Shown piece after piece: positions 52,853 through 61,838 of a stretch of 64,000 nucleotides of DNA. The stretch covers positions 61,108 through 125,107 of the forward strand of contig JBBPIG010000020.1 in the NCBI GenBank assembly GCA_038040445.1, read 5' to 3'. Each line of letters begins with the position of its first letter. The stretch's first letter is position 1. Origin of the DNA: Acidobacteriota bacterium. Its GTDB lineage: Bacteria > Acidobacteriota > Blastocatellia > UBA7656. The notes under the pieces were generated by a model. It saw only the letters and a program-made list of their open reading frames with translations, was not told where the DNA came from and did no database searches. Position numbers and translations under genes: made by a program.

Positions 52853-54331
52853 TCACGATGATTTCACCGGCTTTCCTTCACTGTCGTAAATCTCGACCGT
52901 GCCATACTGCTTGAGCATGTCGGCGATTTTGCTGGCATCGCCGACCGCGATGATTTGCAGATGGCCCAGGTCGAGATATTTCTTCGCCACCCGCTGCACG
53001 TCATCCGGTGTGATTGCCGCAATCTTGAGCGTGTAGGTGTCCCAGTAGTCGGCGGGCAAACCGTAGAGCTTCTGGGTGATGATGTTATTGACGAGCTGCG
53101 GCGGCGATTCGAGCTGCAAAGCGAAGCCGCCGATGATCGTGCGCTTGGCTCGATCGAACTCCTCGGGCTCAACCTTCTCGTCGCGGATGCGCTTGATCTC
53201 GTACATCAATTCGTCCATCGAGCCTTTGGTCACTTCCGTGCGCACCTGAGTGTCCGCGCGGAAAGTGCCCCGATACTTGAACGCCGAGAATCCGCTGTAC
53301 GCGCCGTAGGTGTACCCTTTGTCCTCGCGCAAGTTCAAGAACAGCCGCGCGCTTGCGCCGCCGCCGACTACCTGGTCCATCACTCGAAGCGCATAGTAAT
53401 CCGGGTCCGTGCGCTCAATCGAGAGATTGCCTAAGGTCAGATTCGTCTGTACCGAGGGGACGCGGTTAATCACGTAGATCTTCGCGGCGCTGGTCTCGCT
53501 CACTTTGGGTATGTTGGTCGGCGGCACGTCGCCGCGCTGCCAGGACCCAAAAGTCTTCTCGAGTTTGGCGACGATCTCCGCCGGTTTGACATCCCCGACG
53601 ATGGCGAAGATCGCGTTGTTTGGTTTGTAGTGAATGGCGTGGAACTTCTGCAGGACCTCCGGCGTGAGGCGTTGAATCTCATCCGCGGCGAGCGATATGC
53701 GAGATGCCGGGTGAGAGCCATACATCACCTTGTTGAACATCTCATTGGCCAGAAACCCGGGCTGCGCGCGCTGCGCTCGAAGCTGAGCGAGGGCGCGCGT
53801 CTTGAACTTGTTGAGTTCGTCAGCAGGAAAGCTCGGATTGAGTATGACATCCGCGAACAACTCCATGATTTGATCGAAGTTGTCGGTCAACCCCGAAGCG
53901 CTGACCAGGCTGTTGATCGATGAAAGCCCCGAGGTTGCCGATAGCGATGCGCCCAGCGAGTCGACTTGCTCAGCGATTTGCTTGCTGGTGCGCGTCTTCG
54001 TTCCTTCGCGCAGCGATGCAGACGTGGCCTGCGCGGCTCCGTGCTGATCCGCGGGATCAGCCAATCCGCCACTCAATACAACCATTTGCATGGCAAAGGT
54101 GGGCAGCTTATGCGACTCGAGCACGATCACTTGCATGCCGTTGCTGAGTTTGGTTTCGTAGGCTCGCGGCAGTTTTACCTTCAACACTTCTTTGCTGATC
54201 GGCGTTTTGCCCTTGATGACCAGACTCTTTGACGCCGGCTTCGGAGCCTGTGCCGCGCAAAGCACGGTTGCGGCCGCCATCACGATTGCCGCCGCCAGCG
54301 CGCGTTTCGATTTTGAAATTATTCTTTTCAT
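52853..54331 (-). CDS. M16-family peptidase, non-catalytic subunit
   Basis: A 492-residue exported M16 (insulinase/pitrilysin) protein with leader (AAAIVMAAATVLCAAQAPKP). The place of the HxxEH zinc motif reads HGAAQATSASLREGTK, so it cannot bind zinc; residues such as GGGASARLFLNLREDKGY of the C-terminal half are kept. This fits the inactive partner of a heterodimer with the gene at 54451-55812. Confidence 0.92.
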   Translation of the reverse strand: MKRIISKSKRALAAAIVMAAATVLCAAQAPKPASKSLVIKGKTPISKEVLKVKLPRAYETKLSNGMQVIVLESHKLPTFAMQMVVLSGGLADPADQHGAAQATSASLREGTKTRTSKQIAEQVDSLGASLSATSGLSSINSLVSASGLTDNFDQIMELFADVILNPSFPADELNKFKTRALAQLRAQRAQPGFLANEMFNKVMYGSHPASRISLAADEIQRLTPEVLQKFHAIHYKPNNAIFAIVGDVKPAEIVAKLEKTFGSWQRGDVPPTNIPKVSETSAAKIYVINRVPSVQTNLTLGNLSIERTDPDYYALRVMDQVVGGGASARLFLNLREDKGYTYGAYSGFSAFKYRGTFRADTQVRTEVTKGSMDELMYEIKRIRDEKVEPEEFDRAKRTIIGGFALQLESPPQLVNNIITQKLYGLPADYWDTYTLKIAAITPDDVQRVAKKYLDLGHLQIIAVGDASKIADMLKQYGTVEIYDSEGKPVKSS

Positions 54332-54356
54332 AGCTTCATTCTCCTTCTGAAAGAGA

Positions 54357-54428
54357 GTTCAGAGTACAAGCTTTAGCTTGCGGGCTCGAGCCTCCCAGGA
54401 ATGGCAGCCTGAAGGCTGAACTCTGAAC
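54357..54428. repeat. GTTCAGAGTACAAGC hairpin
   Basis: GTTCAGAGTACAAGCTTTAG and the complement-like AGGCTGAACTCTGAAC form an inverted repeat between the two M16 genes. A second copy of the family lies at 59898-59977. Confidence 0.7.
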
Positions 54429-54450
54429 TTCTTCGCAGCATCAAGTGTCA

Positions 54451-55812
54451 TCATTTCGTCGCGGGCGCCGAGCCTGGAGCTTTTGCCTGCGGCATCGTGA
54501 TTCCGACGGTGCGGTTTGTCGCCTTGAGGTACTTGTTGGCGACGCGCTGCACGTCTTGTTTAGTGACGGCGGCTATCTTTTCGAACTGAGCGTTGATCAG
54601 GCCGGGATCGTTGTGGAAGACCGCGAATTGAGTCAGCCGGATCGCCGTGCCCAGCGAGCTTTGCAGCGCCTGAATCGAGCCGCGGCGCGAAGTGTTCTTG
54701 GCCTTGTCCAACTCCCAATCGGCGATTGGCTCTCGCTGAAGCCGGGCGATCTCTTCGTTGATCACGGCTTCCACGTCTTCAATCTTCTTGCCGGGCGCAA
54801 GCGTCGCAGTGATCTGATAAAACCCGACGCCGCGCAACTCGTTCGTGAATCCGCCCACGCCGGTGACCAGTTCCTTCTCTTTCACCAGCTTCTGAAAGAG
54901 TCGTGAGCTTTGTCCGCCGGCGAGCGCCTGACTGAGCACCTGCATCGCAAAGAAATCGGGTGTGTTGCTGACGATTCCCTTATACCCCATGATGATTTGC
55001 GGCAAGCGAGCGAGCGGGTCGTCCACGGTGAATCGCCGCTCGGCGGTCTGCTCAGGCTCCGCGGTGTCTACCTTTGGAGCAGCGGGCTGCGAGGGGATCG
55101 CTTCAAAATAATTCTTGATCCTCGCCAGCGCCACGCCGGCTTTGACGTCGCCGACCAGCGCAAGCGCGGCGTTGTTGGGCGCGTAATAGATGCGGAAGAA
55201 GTCTTTCACATCCTGCAGGCTCGCCGCGTTCAGGTCGTCCATCGAGCCGATGACCGAGTGCTTGTAGGCGAAGTTGTCATACATCGTCTCTTGAAACTTC
55301 TCCGACGTCTTGCCGTAGGGCTGATTGTCGAGCCGCAGCCGGCGTTCTTCTTGTACGGCGTTTCGCTGACCGTCGAGGTTGTCCTGAGTCACGTCCAGAT
55401 TGCGCATGCGATCGGCTTCAAGAAACAGAACCATGTCGAGCTGATTCGACGGCACCACCGCGAAGTACAAGGTGCGATCCTCGTTCGTGGTAGCGTTGTT
55501 CCCGCCGCCGTTCGTATCAATCAGAAGAGAGTATTCGTTCTTGCCGACATTCTCCGAGCCGGTGAACATCATATGCTCGAACAGGTGAGCGAACCCGGTG
55601 CGGCCCTGCCGCTCATTGCGCGAGCCTACGTCGTAGGTGATCGCGACTGACACGACCGGCGCGGTGTGATCTTCGACGATCAAAACACGCAGGCCGTTTT
55701 TCAGTTTAACGTCCTTGAAGTCTAGTTTGATTTTCCTCGCCTGCTGCGCGGCCGTCGGTACGACCAGAAGACACGCGAGATAAAGCATCAGAAAAGTCTT
55801 GGCTCTTTTCAT
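54451..55812 (-). CDS. M16-family zinc peptidase, catalytic subunit
   Basis: A 453-residue exported metallopeptidase with leader (FLMLYLACLLVVPTAAQQ) and the intact inverted zinc motif HLFEH in GRTGFAHLFEHMMFTGSENV, plus downstream Glu in NEDRTLYFAVVPSNQLDMVL. It degrades peptides, together with the inactive partner encoded next to it. The start at 55812 has GGAG upstream; a longer frame of 13 residues is unlikely. Confidence 0.94.
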   Translation of the reverse strand: MKRAKTFLMLYLACLLVVPTAAQQARKIKLDFKDVKLKNGLRVLIVEDHTAPVVSVAITYDVGSRNERQGRTGFAHLFEHMMFTGSENVGKNEYSLLIDTNGGGNNATTNEDRTLYFAVVPSNQLDMVLFLEADRMRNLDVTQDNLDGQRNAVQEERRLRLDNQPYGKTSEKFQETMYDNFAYKHSVIGSMDDLNAASLQDVKDFFRIYYAPNNAALALVGDVKAGVALARIKNYFEAIPSQPAAPKVDTAEPEQTAERRFTVDDPLARLPQIIMGYKGIVSNTPDFFAMQVLSQALAGGQSSRLFQKLVKEKELVTGVGGFTNELRGVGFYQITATLAPGKKIEDVEAVINEEIARLQREPIADWELDKAKNTSRRGSIQALQSSLGTAIRLTQFAVFHNDPGLINAQFEKIAAVTKQDVQRVANKYLKATNRTVGITMPQAKAPGSAPATK

Positions 55813-55910
55813 TTCGGGGACTCCTTTTCCAATAGGCTTGCTATGGCACACGACAAAAAGTGATTAAACGGGAACCCAATGACAGGTTCCTGGTGAAACA
55901 ATGATTGCGA

Positions 55911-56264
55911 TTAATCGGCTTTGGAATCATCCTCGTCATCATCGGGCATTTCATCAAGCAGTCGATCCATCTCATCAAGCGCCGGCTGCACGTGATTCTT
56001 AAGGTGAGAAAGCGAGGCGTATAGATTACCTTCCGTTGACTCACGAACGTCTTCATCAGCCCACTCCGGGACCGCCGCCATAGAGCGCAATGCCGACAAC
56101 AGCGCAACAAATCGCGCACACTCCTCTTCCAATTCCGTCAGGTGCATGTCGAGCAGCGTTGATGACGGGCTTACAGGTGAGCGCCTCCCGGCTTCAGTAA
56201 TGGATGCAGCTATCTCCTTTCTTGCGGGAGTCGGCGTCTTAATCGCTTGCTTCTCTCTTGACAT
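55911..56264 (-). CDS. Hypothetical acidic helical protein
   Basis: A 117-residue protein of unknown family. After a basic N-terminus it is helical and acidic (LTELEEECARFVALLSALRS, LYASLSHLKNHVQPALDEMD), ending DDDEDDSKAD. ATG 56264 has GGAGG 8 nt before it and overlaps the end of the preceding gene by 55 bp. Part of the mutase operon by position. Confidence 0.6.
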   Translation of the reverse strand: MSREKQAIKTPTPARKEIAASITEAGRRSPVSPSSTLLDMHLTELEEECARFVALLSALRSMAAVPEWADEDVRESTEGNLYASLSHLKNHVQPALDEMDRLLDEMPDDDEDDSKAD

Positions 56265-56407
56265 GCTTTGACCTCCTTCTGCCAATGCTTGATGAGCCCT
56301 AAATCGGGATTATTCCGCTTCTTCTCTTCTGCGATTTTCTCCTGGTGCAATTCAATTGTGTCTTGCAAGCCAGCGAGCTTTGTTCGTGTCTTCTTGTTTC
56401 TTCCCAT
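56210..56407 (-). CDS. Small basic helical protein
   Basis: A 65-residue Lys/Arg-rich helical protein (TKLAGLQDTIELHQEKIAEE, LIKHWQKEVKACQERSKRL) starting 8 bp after the mutase stop. Similar short proteins occur after other genes in related bacteria, but I have no function for it. Probably translated with the mutase. Confidence 0.6.
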   Translation of the reverse strand: MGRNKKTRTKLAGLQDTIELHQEKIAEEKKRNNPDLGLIKHWQKEVKACQERSKRLRRRLPQERR

Positions 56408-56414
56408 GCGACGC

Positions 56415-58094
56415 TCAGAACGCCGGCTCTTGATACTCACCAAAAACCGGTCTGAGCGCGTCGCACATCTCGCCGAGCGTCGCGTAAGCTCGCACGCAAT
56501 CCAACAGCAGCGGCATCGTGTTTTCACCCGAGCGCGCGCCGTCCGCCAAAGCCTTCAGTGTCTGCGCGACCCTTGCGTTGTCGCGTTCCGAGCGCAGTTT
56601 CTTTAACCGCTCGGCTTGAAGCTCGGCCACCGACTCATCGATCTGAAGCAGGTTCACCTGAGCAGCCTCATCCTGCATCACGTAGTCGTTTACGCCGACA
56701 ATGATCTTGTCGCAGGACTCCACTGCTTTCTGGAACTCGTAAGATGCGTCCTGCATCTCGCGCTGCGGGAAGCCCGCCTCGATCGCTTCGACCATTCCAC
56801 CGAAGTCATCGATCCTGCGGAAGTATTCGAACGTCCCTTCTTCCATGTCGCGCGTGAGCTTCTCGAGGAAGTACGATCCACCGAGCGGGTCAACCGTGTT
56901 CACCACTCCCGATTCGTGCGCGATGATCTGTTGAGTGCGCAACGCAATCAAAGCCGCTTCGCCCGAAGGCAACGCAAGCGCTTCATCGTAAGCATCGGTG
57001 TGCAGCGACTGAGTTCCTCCAAGCACGCCCGCAAGCGCTTGAATCGCCACCCGAACGATGTTGTTCAACGGCTGCTGGGCCGTAAGCGAAACACCGGCAG
57101 TTTGAGTATGAAAGCGCAGTTTCCAGGAACGAGGGTTCCTGGCGCCGAACCGCTCGGTCATCACCTTGTGCCAGATTCGACGCGCCGCCCGGTACTTCGC
57201 TATCTCTTCAAAGAAGTCGTTGTGGGCATTGAAAAAGAAACTGAGCCGAGGGACGAAATCGTCAACGTCCATCCCCGCGTCTATGGCGTACTGCACATAC
57301 TCGATCCCATCGCGGAGCGTGAACGCAAGTTCTTGAAGCGCCGTCGAGCCCGCTTCTCGAATGTGATAGCCCGAGATCGAAATCGGATTGAATCGCGGCG
57401 CCTCTTTCGTGCAGAACTCGATCGTGTCGGTGATCAGCCGCATCGAAGGCCGCGGCGGATAGATCCATTCCTTCTGAGCGATGTACTCCTTTAGTATGTC
57501 GTTCTGAAGCGTGCCGCCAAGCTTTTTCCAGTCCGCCCCTTGCCGCTCCGCCGCTGCCAGAAACATCGCGAAGATCATCGACGCCGGCGCGTTGATAGTC
57601 ATCGAGGTTGTGACCTGTTCGAGGGGAATTCCATCGAACAGCACTTCCATGTCGGCGAGGCTCGAGATGGCGACGCCGCACTTTCCGACCTCGCCTTCGC
57701 TGAACGGATGGTCGGAGTCGTATCCCATCAACGTCGGCAAATCGAACGCGACCGACAGCCCGGTCTGACCTTGTTCCAACAGATACTTGAATCGTTGATT
57801 GGTATCGTAAGCCGAACCGAAGCCCGCGAACTGGCGCATCGTCCACAGCTTTCCGCGATACCCGGTCGGGTGAATGCCGCGCGTGTAAGGCGGCTCGCCG
57901 GGAAAACCAAGCTCGGTTTCGTAGTCGAAATCGGGCACGCTGCTTGGAGTGTACAGCCGATCGACGGGCGTCAGGGAAACGGTCGTGAAGCTCTTTTTGG
58001 GTTCGGGCGACCGCTTCAGCGCCGGTTCAAGCGTGCGCTCTTTCCATTCGTGTTCGGCCTCATCGAGACGGTTTGTCAAATCGGTCGTGCTCAT
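56415..58094 (-). CDS. Methylmalonyl-CoA mutase family, large subunit
   Basis: A 559-residue acyl-CoA mutase catalytic subunit without its own B12 domain. It has the substrate-binding barrel: [104 protein letters not shown]. The GIHPTGY form is compatible with methylmalonyl-CoA mutase or the related isobutyryl-type enzymes, so specificity is not certain. Works with the B12 subunit at 52345. Start ATG 58094 has GAGGAG upstream. Confidence 0.93.
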   Translation of the reverse strand: MSTTDLTNRLDEAEHEWKERTLEPALKRSPEPKKSFTTVSLTPVDRLYTPSSVPDFDYETELGFPGEPPYTRGIHPTGYRGKLWTMRQFAGFGSAYDTNQRFKYLLEQGQTGLSVAFDLPTLMGYDSDHPFSEGEVGKCGVAISSLADMEVLFDGIPLEQVTTSMTINAPASMIFAMFLAAAERQGADWKKLGGTLQNDILKEYIAQKEWIYPPRPSMRLITDTIEFCTKEAPRFNPISISGYHIREAGSTALQELAFTLRDGIEYVQYAIDAGMDVDDFVPRLSFFFNAHNDFFEEIAKYRAARRIWHKVMTERFGARNPRSWKLRFHTQTAGVSLTAQQPLNNIVRVAIQALAGVLGGTQSLHTDAYDEALALPSGEAALIALRTQQIIAHESGVVNTVDPLGGSYFLEKLTRDMEEGTFEYFRRIDDFGGMVEAIEAGFPQREMQDASYEFQKAVESCDKIIVGVNDYVMQDEAAQVNLLQIDESVAELQAERLKKLRSERDNARVAQTLKALADGARSGENTMPLLLDCVRAYATLGEMCDALRPVFGEYQEPAF

Positions 58095-58275
58095 CAAGGT
58101 CTCCTCAAAACAAGCTCGGCACAGAGCAAAAAGGGATGAGATCAAAACGAAGAGTAAGCGTGATGATAGTTGACCGTCTCGCGCAGTGTCAAATTGAGCC
58201 TCCTCACAAATTGTAAACGCTATTCGCCGGTGATAAGCTTGGCCCTCCAGTAGATGCTATCGTAAGGCGAAACAT

Positions 58276-58515
58276 TCAAACGCGCTCGAGCGCGGATTCC
58301 AGGATCGAGCGGACTATCTCGTCTTCCTGCAAGTTGATCCCCGATTCGACTGGCTGCACGGCGACTCCCAATTCGCCAGTTTGCTCGAGCGAATCGGCCG
58401 CAGATGAGACCAGCTCCCCAGTGCCTTTGAATCGTACAGCTACCGTATAGATCCCGAACCGAGAACCTGTCATCTGTTCACCAAATAGATTCGAAAGCCG
58501 GGAAGACTTGTCCAT
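58276..58515 (-). CDS. Small hypothetical protein
   Basis: A 79-residue frame (GSRFGIYTVAVRFKGTGELV, LEQTGELGVAVQPVESGINL) with alternating polar/hydrophobic pattern and an acidic helical end. The family is unknown and no clear ribosome site is present. The sense of the frame suggests a real small protein, but this is uncertain. Confidence 0.4.
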   Translation of the reverse strand: MDKSSRLSNLFGEQMTGSRFGIYTVAVRFKGTGELVSSAADSLEQTGELGVAVQPVESGINLQEDEIVRSILESALERV

Positions 58516-58596
58516 TTTAGCCGTTTGGCGCCACAGCAAGCGGCATAGCCATTGCCTCACTAACCAACTCGAGGGCGAAAAAAGGAGACAAATGTT

Positions 58597-58953
58597 ATGA
58601 CTACAGAAACCAGTCAGGCGTTCGCGCCGACCAGAATCACGGCTGAAGAGCTGAAGGAACGAATGAACCGCGCCGAGCAATTCACGATTCTCGACACCCG
58701 AAATCCCAAGGCATGGAGCGAAGCCGAAACCAAACTCCCGGGCGCTCTGCGAATCGCCGCCGACGAGTTGGAGAAACACCTGGACAAAATTCCACGCGAT
58801 CGAACGGTCATTACCTACTGCACGTGACCGAACGAGGGATCAAGCGCCAGTATGGCGCAGAAGCTGATGGAGCTCGGCTACAAGAACGTGCACCCGCTTT
58901 ACGGCGGGTTCGATGCATGGAGGAAAGCAGGCGGGCAGGTTGATCCCAAGTGA
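58597..58953 (+). CDS. Rhodanese-domain protein with in-frame UGA (possible selenoprotein)
   Basis: A 118-codon rhodanese. Codons 1-76 give ITAEELKERMNRAEQFTILD, then TRNPKAW and RTVITYCT. Codon 77 (58825-58827) is TGA, and the frame continues intact as PNEGSSASMAQKLMELGYKN, VHPLYGGFDAWRKAGG to a TGA at 58951. Relatives have YC-x-CPNEA..SA here, so the TGA replaces the Cys two residues after the first active-site Cys. A hairpin with a G in its loop begins 16 nt after the TGA. Selenocysteine insertion is possible; a Cys-to-stop mutation or base error is the alternative. GGAG precedes the start. Confidence 0.72.
58844..58858 (+). promoter_or_regulatory. Candidate bacterial SECIS hairpin
   Basis: GCGCCA, loop GTA, TGGCGC: a perfect 6-bp stem with a 3-nt loop whose first base is G. 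The loop G lies 22 nt after the UGA, within the 16-37 nt window used for bacterial SECIS elements. Stem length is modest and short GC-rich hairpins occur by chance. Confidence 0.45.
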
Positions 58954-58996
58954 CTTTGGACTCTCAACCTATAAGTCCTTGTGATAGCATCCCGGT

Positions 58997-59239
58997 ATGC
59001 AATCGTCAGTTGTTGACCTGTTCAACAAAGCGGCCGACCTGTCGGAGGAAGACCGCGCAACTCTGGCCGGGTTGCTCATCGAGAGTTTGGATACAGAGAT
59101 AGACGAAGGCGTCGAACAGGCCTGGCAAGCAGAAGTTCAGCGACGGCTTTCAGAGTTGGATTCTGGCTCAGTGAAAACGGTGCCCTGGGAATCGGTTCGA
59201 GCCCGAATTCTCAAGCGGCATCATGACTCACAAGGTTGA
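58997..59239 (+). CDS. Addiction-module antitoxin (TIGR02574 type)
   Basis: An 80-residue protein with the features of the addiction-module component family: VVDLFNKAADLSEEDRATLA, LLIESLDTEIDEGVEQAWQA, EVQRRLSELDSGSVKTVPWE. It normally pairs with a downstream RelE-type toxin, here reduced to a stub that overlaps its 3' end. Confidence 0.9.
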   Translation: MQSSVVDLFNKAADLSEEDRATLAGLLIESLDTEIDEGVEQAWQAEVQRRLSELDSGSVKTVPWESVRARILKRHHDSQG

Positions 59240-59270
59240 GCTTCACCCCGTTCTATTACCGCACGGCTGA
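59223..59270 (+). pseudogene. Toxin stub after the antitoxin
   Basis: A 15-codon frame, MTHKVELHPVLLPHG, overlapping the antitoxin end by 17 bp. MxHKVELHP is the usual beginning of the partner RelE/ParE-like toxin; the rest of the gene is missing. A deletion has removed the toxin body. Confidence 0.65.
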
Positions 59271-59353
59271 ACGCGTTTTATTCTGCCGCTCTTTGACCGC
59301 GCGGCCTACACTGGTATAGGTTGGTTATAGTACCCGCAAAGGAGGGTCGGCCT

Positions 59354-59884
59354 TTGAAAAAAGCTTTCGTTCTAGCACTCTCTTGCATATTCCTCTCATC
59401 AGTTTTTGCGAGTTCGCAGACACGCAGACGCAGCACTCCAACAAGGAGCGCACGGCCTTCGGTTTCCTATGCCGAAAAACAACAAGCTGAAATTCGCGCC
59501 GGCCGTCAGCAAATAGCGACTCAGATCAAAGTCCTATCTCAGTTCCTCTATCTGTTCGGAGGCGTCTCGAAGGGCATCGAAACCGCCGAGCAGGTGACCC
59601 GCAACCGCGAGGTGTCGTCGGTCGGCATGTCCGTCGAGCGGATCGAACAGAATAAGGCCAAGGTGAAAGAGAGCATCAGGAGCGTGCGGGCTGGCCTCGC
59701 GCAACTCGAGTCGAGCTTTCGTCTCAACCCGGTGCTTCAGACCTATTACCCGAACCTGGCGGGCGTGGCGGGACTTGGGCAGACAGCCGAGAGTCAGGCC
59801 GCGGCTAACAACTTCGATCAAGCGGGTAGATCGCTGATCGCGGCAGTCAATAAACTCGCGGACGCCCTGGTAGCGCTTCGCTGA
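59354..59884 (+). CDS. Exported helical hypothetical protein
   Basis: A 176-residue protein with TTG start, GGAGG upstream and a signal peptide (KAFVLALSCIFLSSVFASSQ). The mature part is helical (YAEKQQAEIRAGRQQIATQI, VERIEQNKAKVKESIRSVRA, FDQAGRSLIAAVNKLADALV). No family recognised. Periplasmic or outer-membrane-associated by inference. Confidence 0.65.
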   Translation: MKKAFVLALSCIFLSSVFASSQTRRRSTPTRSARPSVSYAEKQQAEIRAGRQQIATQIKVLSQFLYLFGGVSKGIETAEQVTRNREVSSVGMSVERIEQNKAKVKESIRSVRAGLAQLESSFRLNPVLQTYYPNLAGVAGLGQTAESQAAANNFDQAGRSLIAAVNKLADALVALR

Positions 59885-59897
59885 CGGCTCTCGTTGA

Positions 59898-59977
59898 AGT
59901 TCAGAGTACTAAGTTCAGAGTACAAGCTTCAGCTTGCCTGATATCGAGCCAGCAACCTAAAGGTTGAACTCTGAACC
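59898..59977. repeat. GTTCAGAGTACAAGC hairpin, second copy
   Basis: GTTCAGAGTACAAGCTTCAG and the complement-like AAAGGTTGAACTCTGAACC form an inverted repeat of the same family as 54357-54428, with a doubled left arm. It lies downstream of the hypothetical secreted gene. Confidence 0.7.
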
Positions 59978-60025
59978 TAGCGTGACAATGCGACTATTTT
60001 TTGATCCGGAAGCGAACAGGTAGCG

Positions 60026-60502
60026 TCACTCAGGGAAGGCGCTCCGGAACACGGCCAACAACCGCTTGCCATTCAGGTTTCCTCCAACAAAGCCCTGGTA
60101 CTTTTTGAGCTTAGGCTCGAGAAACTCTATGTTGTCGCAGTCCCAGCAAAGAGTCGCGTACACAACCAAGCTCGCACCCGAGAAGAACTTCATCGCATAG
60201 GCCGGGTTATGGCAAATCGCTGAATCTGAGACGTAATCTTGCGCTCGCCACAGCGACGCCACCTGCTGGGCCTCCCAGCCTTCGAGGACCTTGCCGGCCT
60301 TCATTTCTCCAGTCCACAAGTCACCGTTTCTTTCCAGCTCCAGCAACTCGATCTTATCTATCGACTGCAGTCCCGTCGTCATAGATTTCGCTTCTGCCTC
60401 GCGATGAAAACTGCTGTTCGCACTTCTACAATTGGTCCAACATAACAAAGTCGCGACAACCGTGAGCGACCAAATTCCTCGTTTGATGATGCGTGGGATC
60501 AT
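60026..60502 (-). CDS. Exported hypothetical protein coupled to purD
   Basis: A 158-residue protein with an N-terminal hydrophobic leader (GIWSLTVVATLLCWTNCRSA); the Cys after WTN gives at best a weak lipobox. The mature part (LWRAQDYVSDSAICHNPAYA, YATLCWDCDNIEFLEPK) has several Cys. Its ATG overlaps the purD stop in an ATGA, so it is cotranslated with purD. No family recognised. Confidence 0.65.
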   Translation of the reverse strand: MIPRIIKRGIWSLTVVATLLCWTNCRSANSSFHREAEAKSMTTGLQSIDKIELLELERNGDLWTGEMKAGKVLEGWEAQQVASLWRAQDYVSDSAICHNPAYAMKFFSGASLVVYATLCWDCDNIEFLEPKLKKYQGFVGGNLNGKRLLAVFRSAFPE

Positions 60503-61776
60503 GCCAACCCCTCCCTCCTCGCAATATCCGTGCGGTAGTGCAAGCCCTCGAAGCTGATCTTGCCGATCGCCTGGTAAGTTCGCGACCGCGCTCCTTCAAG
60601 GGTATTCCCGCGAGCGGTCACTCCCAACACGCGACCACCGGCGGTCAGAAACCTTCCGTCCTCATCTCGCAACGTGCCCGCGTGAAAGACGACAACGCCT
60701 GCGATCGACTTCGCTTCCTCGAGCCCGGCGATCGCCTTACCCTTTTCAAAGTCGCCGGGATAACCGCCCGACGCAGCTACAACGCAAACGGATGAATCAC
60801 CACTCCAGTCGATCGAGGTCGATCCGATGCGGCCGTCAACTACGGCGTCGAGAATCTCAACCATATCGCTGTCGAGCCTCGCCAGCACGGCCTGAGTCTC
60901 AGGGTCTCCCAACCGGGCGTTGTACTCGATCAGCTTCGGCCCGTCGGTGGTCAGCATCAGGCCGGCGTAGAGAACACCGATGAACGGGCTTCCTTCGGCG
61001 CTCATCCCGGCAAGGGTCGGTTCGATGATCTCGCGCCTTACGCGAGCAAGCATCGCATCGTCGAGCAAACCCGGAGTCGAGAACGATCCCATGCCTCCGG
61101 TGTTAGGACCCTGATCGCCGTCGTAAACGCGCTTGTAGTCCTGGGCGGGAACTATCGTCTTGTAATCGCGCCCGTCGGTGAAGCTCATCAACGACGCTTC
61201 GCGTCCGACCAGACATTCCTCGAGAAGCACGCGCGAACCAGCTTCACCAAACACACGCTCGACCATCATCGAGTCGAGCGCCGCTTCGAATTCCGGTTGG
61301 TCGTTGACTATGCGCACGCCTTTGCCCGCTGCCAGGCCGTCGGCTTTTACGACAACTGGAAACCGGAACTGTTTTCTAAGCGCGTCGCGCGCCGATTCCG
61401 GCGAATCGCAAGCAACGAATCGCGCGGTCGGGATCGAGTGACGTGCGCAAAATTCCTTTGCGAAGATCTTGCTTCCTTCCAGACGCGCGGCCGCGGACGA
61501 CGGGCCCACCAGGCGAAGGCCTCGCGCGTGGAAGGCTTCGGCGATTCCGGCGACCAGCGGAGCCTCCGGGCCGACGACGGTCAAGTCGGCTGCGATCGAT
61601 TCGGCCAGAGTTGCAAGACTGATTGGATCGTTGACGCTGGCTGGCACGCACGTCGCGATTTCGGCGATGCCGGCGTTGCCCGGAGCGCAATAGAGTTTAG
61701 TAGTATGTGGGCTCGCCTTAAGTTTCCACGCTAGGGCGTGTTCTCGCCCCCCCGAGCCTATGACAAGTATTTTCAT
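60499..61776 (-). CDS. purD: Phosphoribosylamine-glycine ligase
   Basis: A 425-residue ATP-grasp enzyme for the second step of purine synthesis, joining glycine to phosphoribosylamine. Signatures are complete: MKILVIGSGGREHALAWKLK, GPEAPLVAGIAEAF, VVKADGLAAGKGVRI, EECLVGREASLMSFTDG, and RLGDPETQAVLARL. Normal length. The other pur genes are not in the window. Confidence 0.97.
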   Translation of the reverse strand: MKILVIGSGGREHALAWKLKASPHTTKLYCAPGNAGIAEIATCVPASVNDPISLATLAESIAADLTVVGPEAPLVAGIAEAFHARGLRLVGPSSAAARLEGSKIFAKEFCARHSIPTARFVACDSPESARDALRKQFRFPVVVKADGLAAGKGVRIVNDQPEFEAALDSMMVERVFGEAGSRVLLEECLVGREASLMSFTDGRDYKTIVPAQDYKRVYDGDQGPNTGGMGSFSTPGLLDDAMLARVRREIIEPTLAGMSAEGSPFIGVLYAGLMLTTDGPKLIEYNARLGDPETQAVLARLDSDMVEILDAVVDGRIGSTSIDWSGDSSVCVVAASGGYPGDFEKGKAIAGLEEAKSIAGVVVFHAGTLRDEDGRFLTAGGRVLGVTARGNTLEGARSRTYQAIGKISFEGLHYRTDIARREGLA

Positions 61777-61791
61777 TCCTTGCGCTCTTTG

Positions 61792-61832
61792 TCTTGGCGT
61801 CTTTGCGAGTCTTTGCGCTCTTTGCGCGAAAC
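61792..61832. repeat. GCGCAAAGACG-family arm, left of GxxExxY
   Basis: TTGGCGTCTTTGCGAGTCTT and CTCTTTGCGCGAAAC lie just before the GxxExxY gene end; reverse-complement words (CGCAAAGACTCGCAAAG) stand on the other side at 62288-62355. Same family as the 17875-18001 hairpin. Confidence 0.6.
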
Positions 61833-61838
61833 TTGTTC

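Noticed and set aside
58597..58953. Global UGA recoding to explain the rhodanese
   Set aside because: Many intact genes in the window end with TGA at the expected place (for example purD and the LigD-type partner genes), so UGA is a stop here in general.
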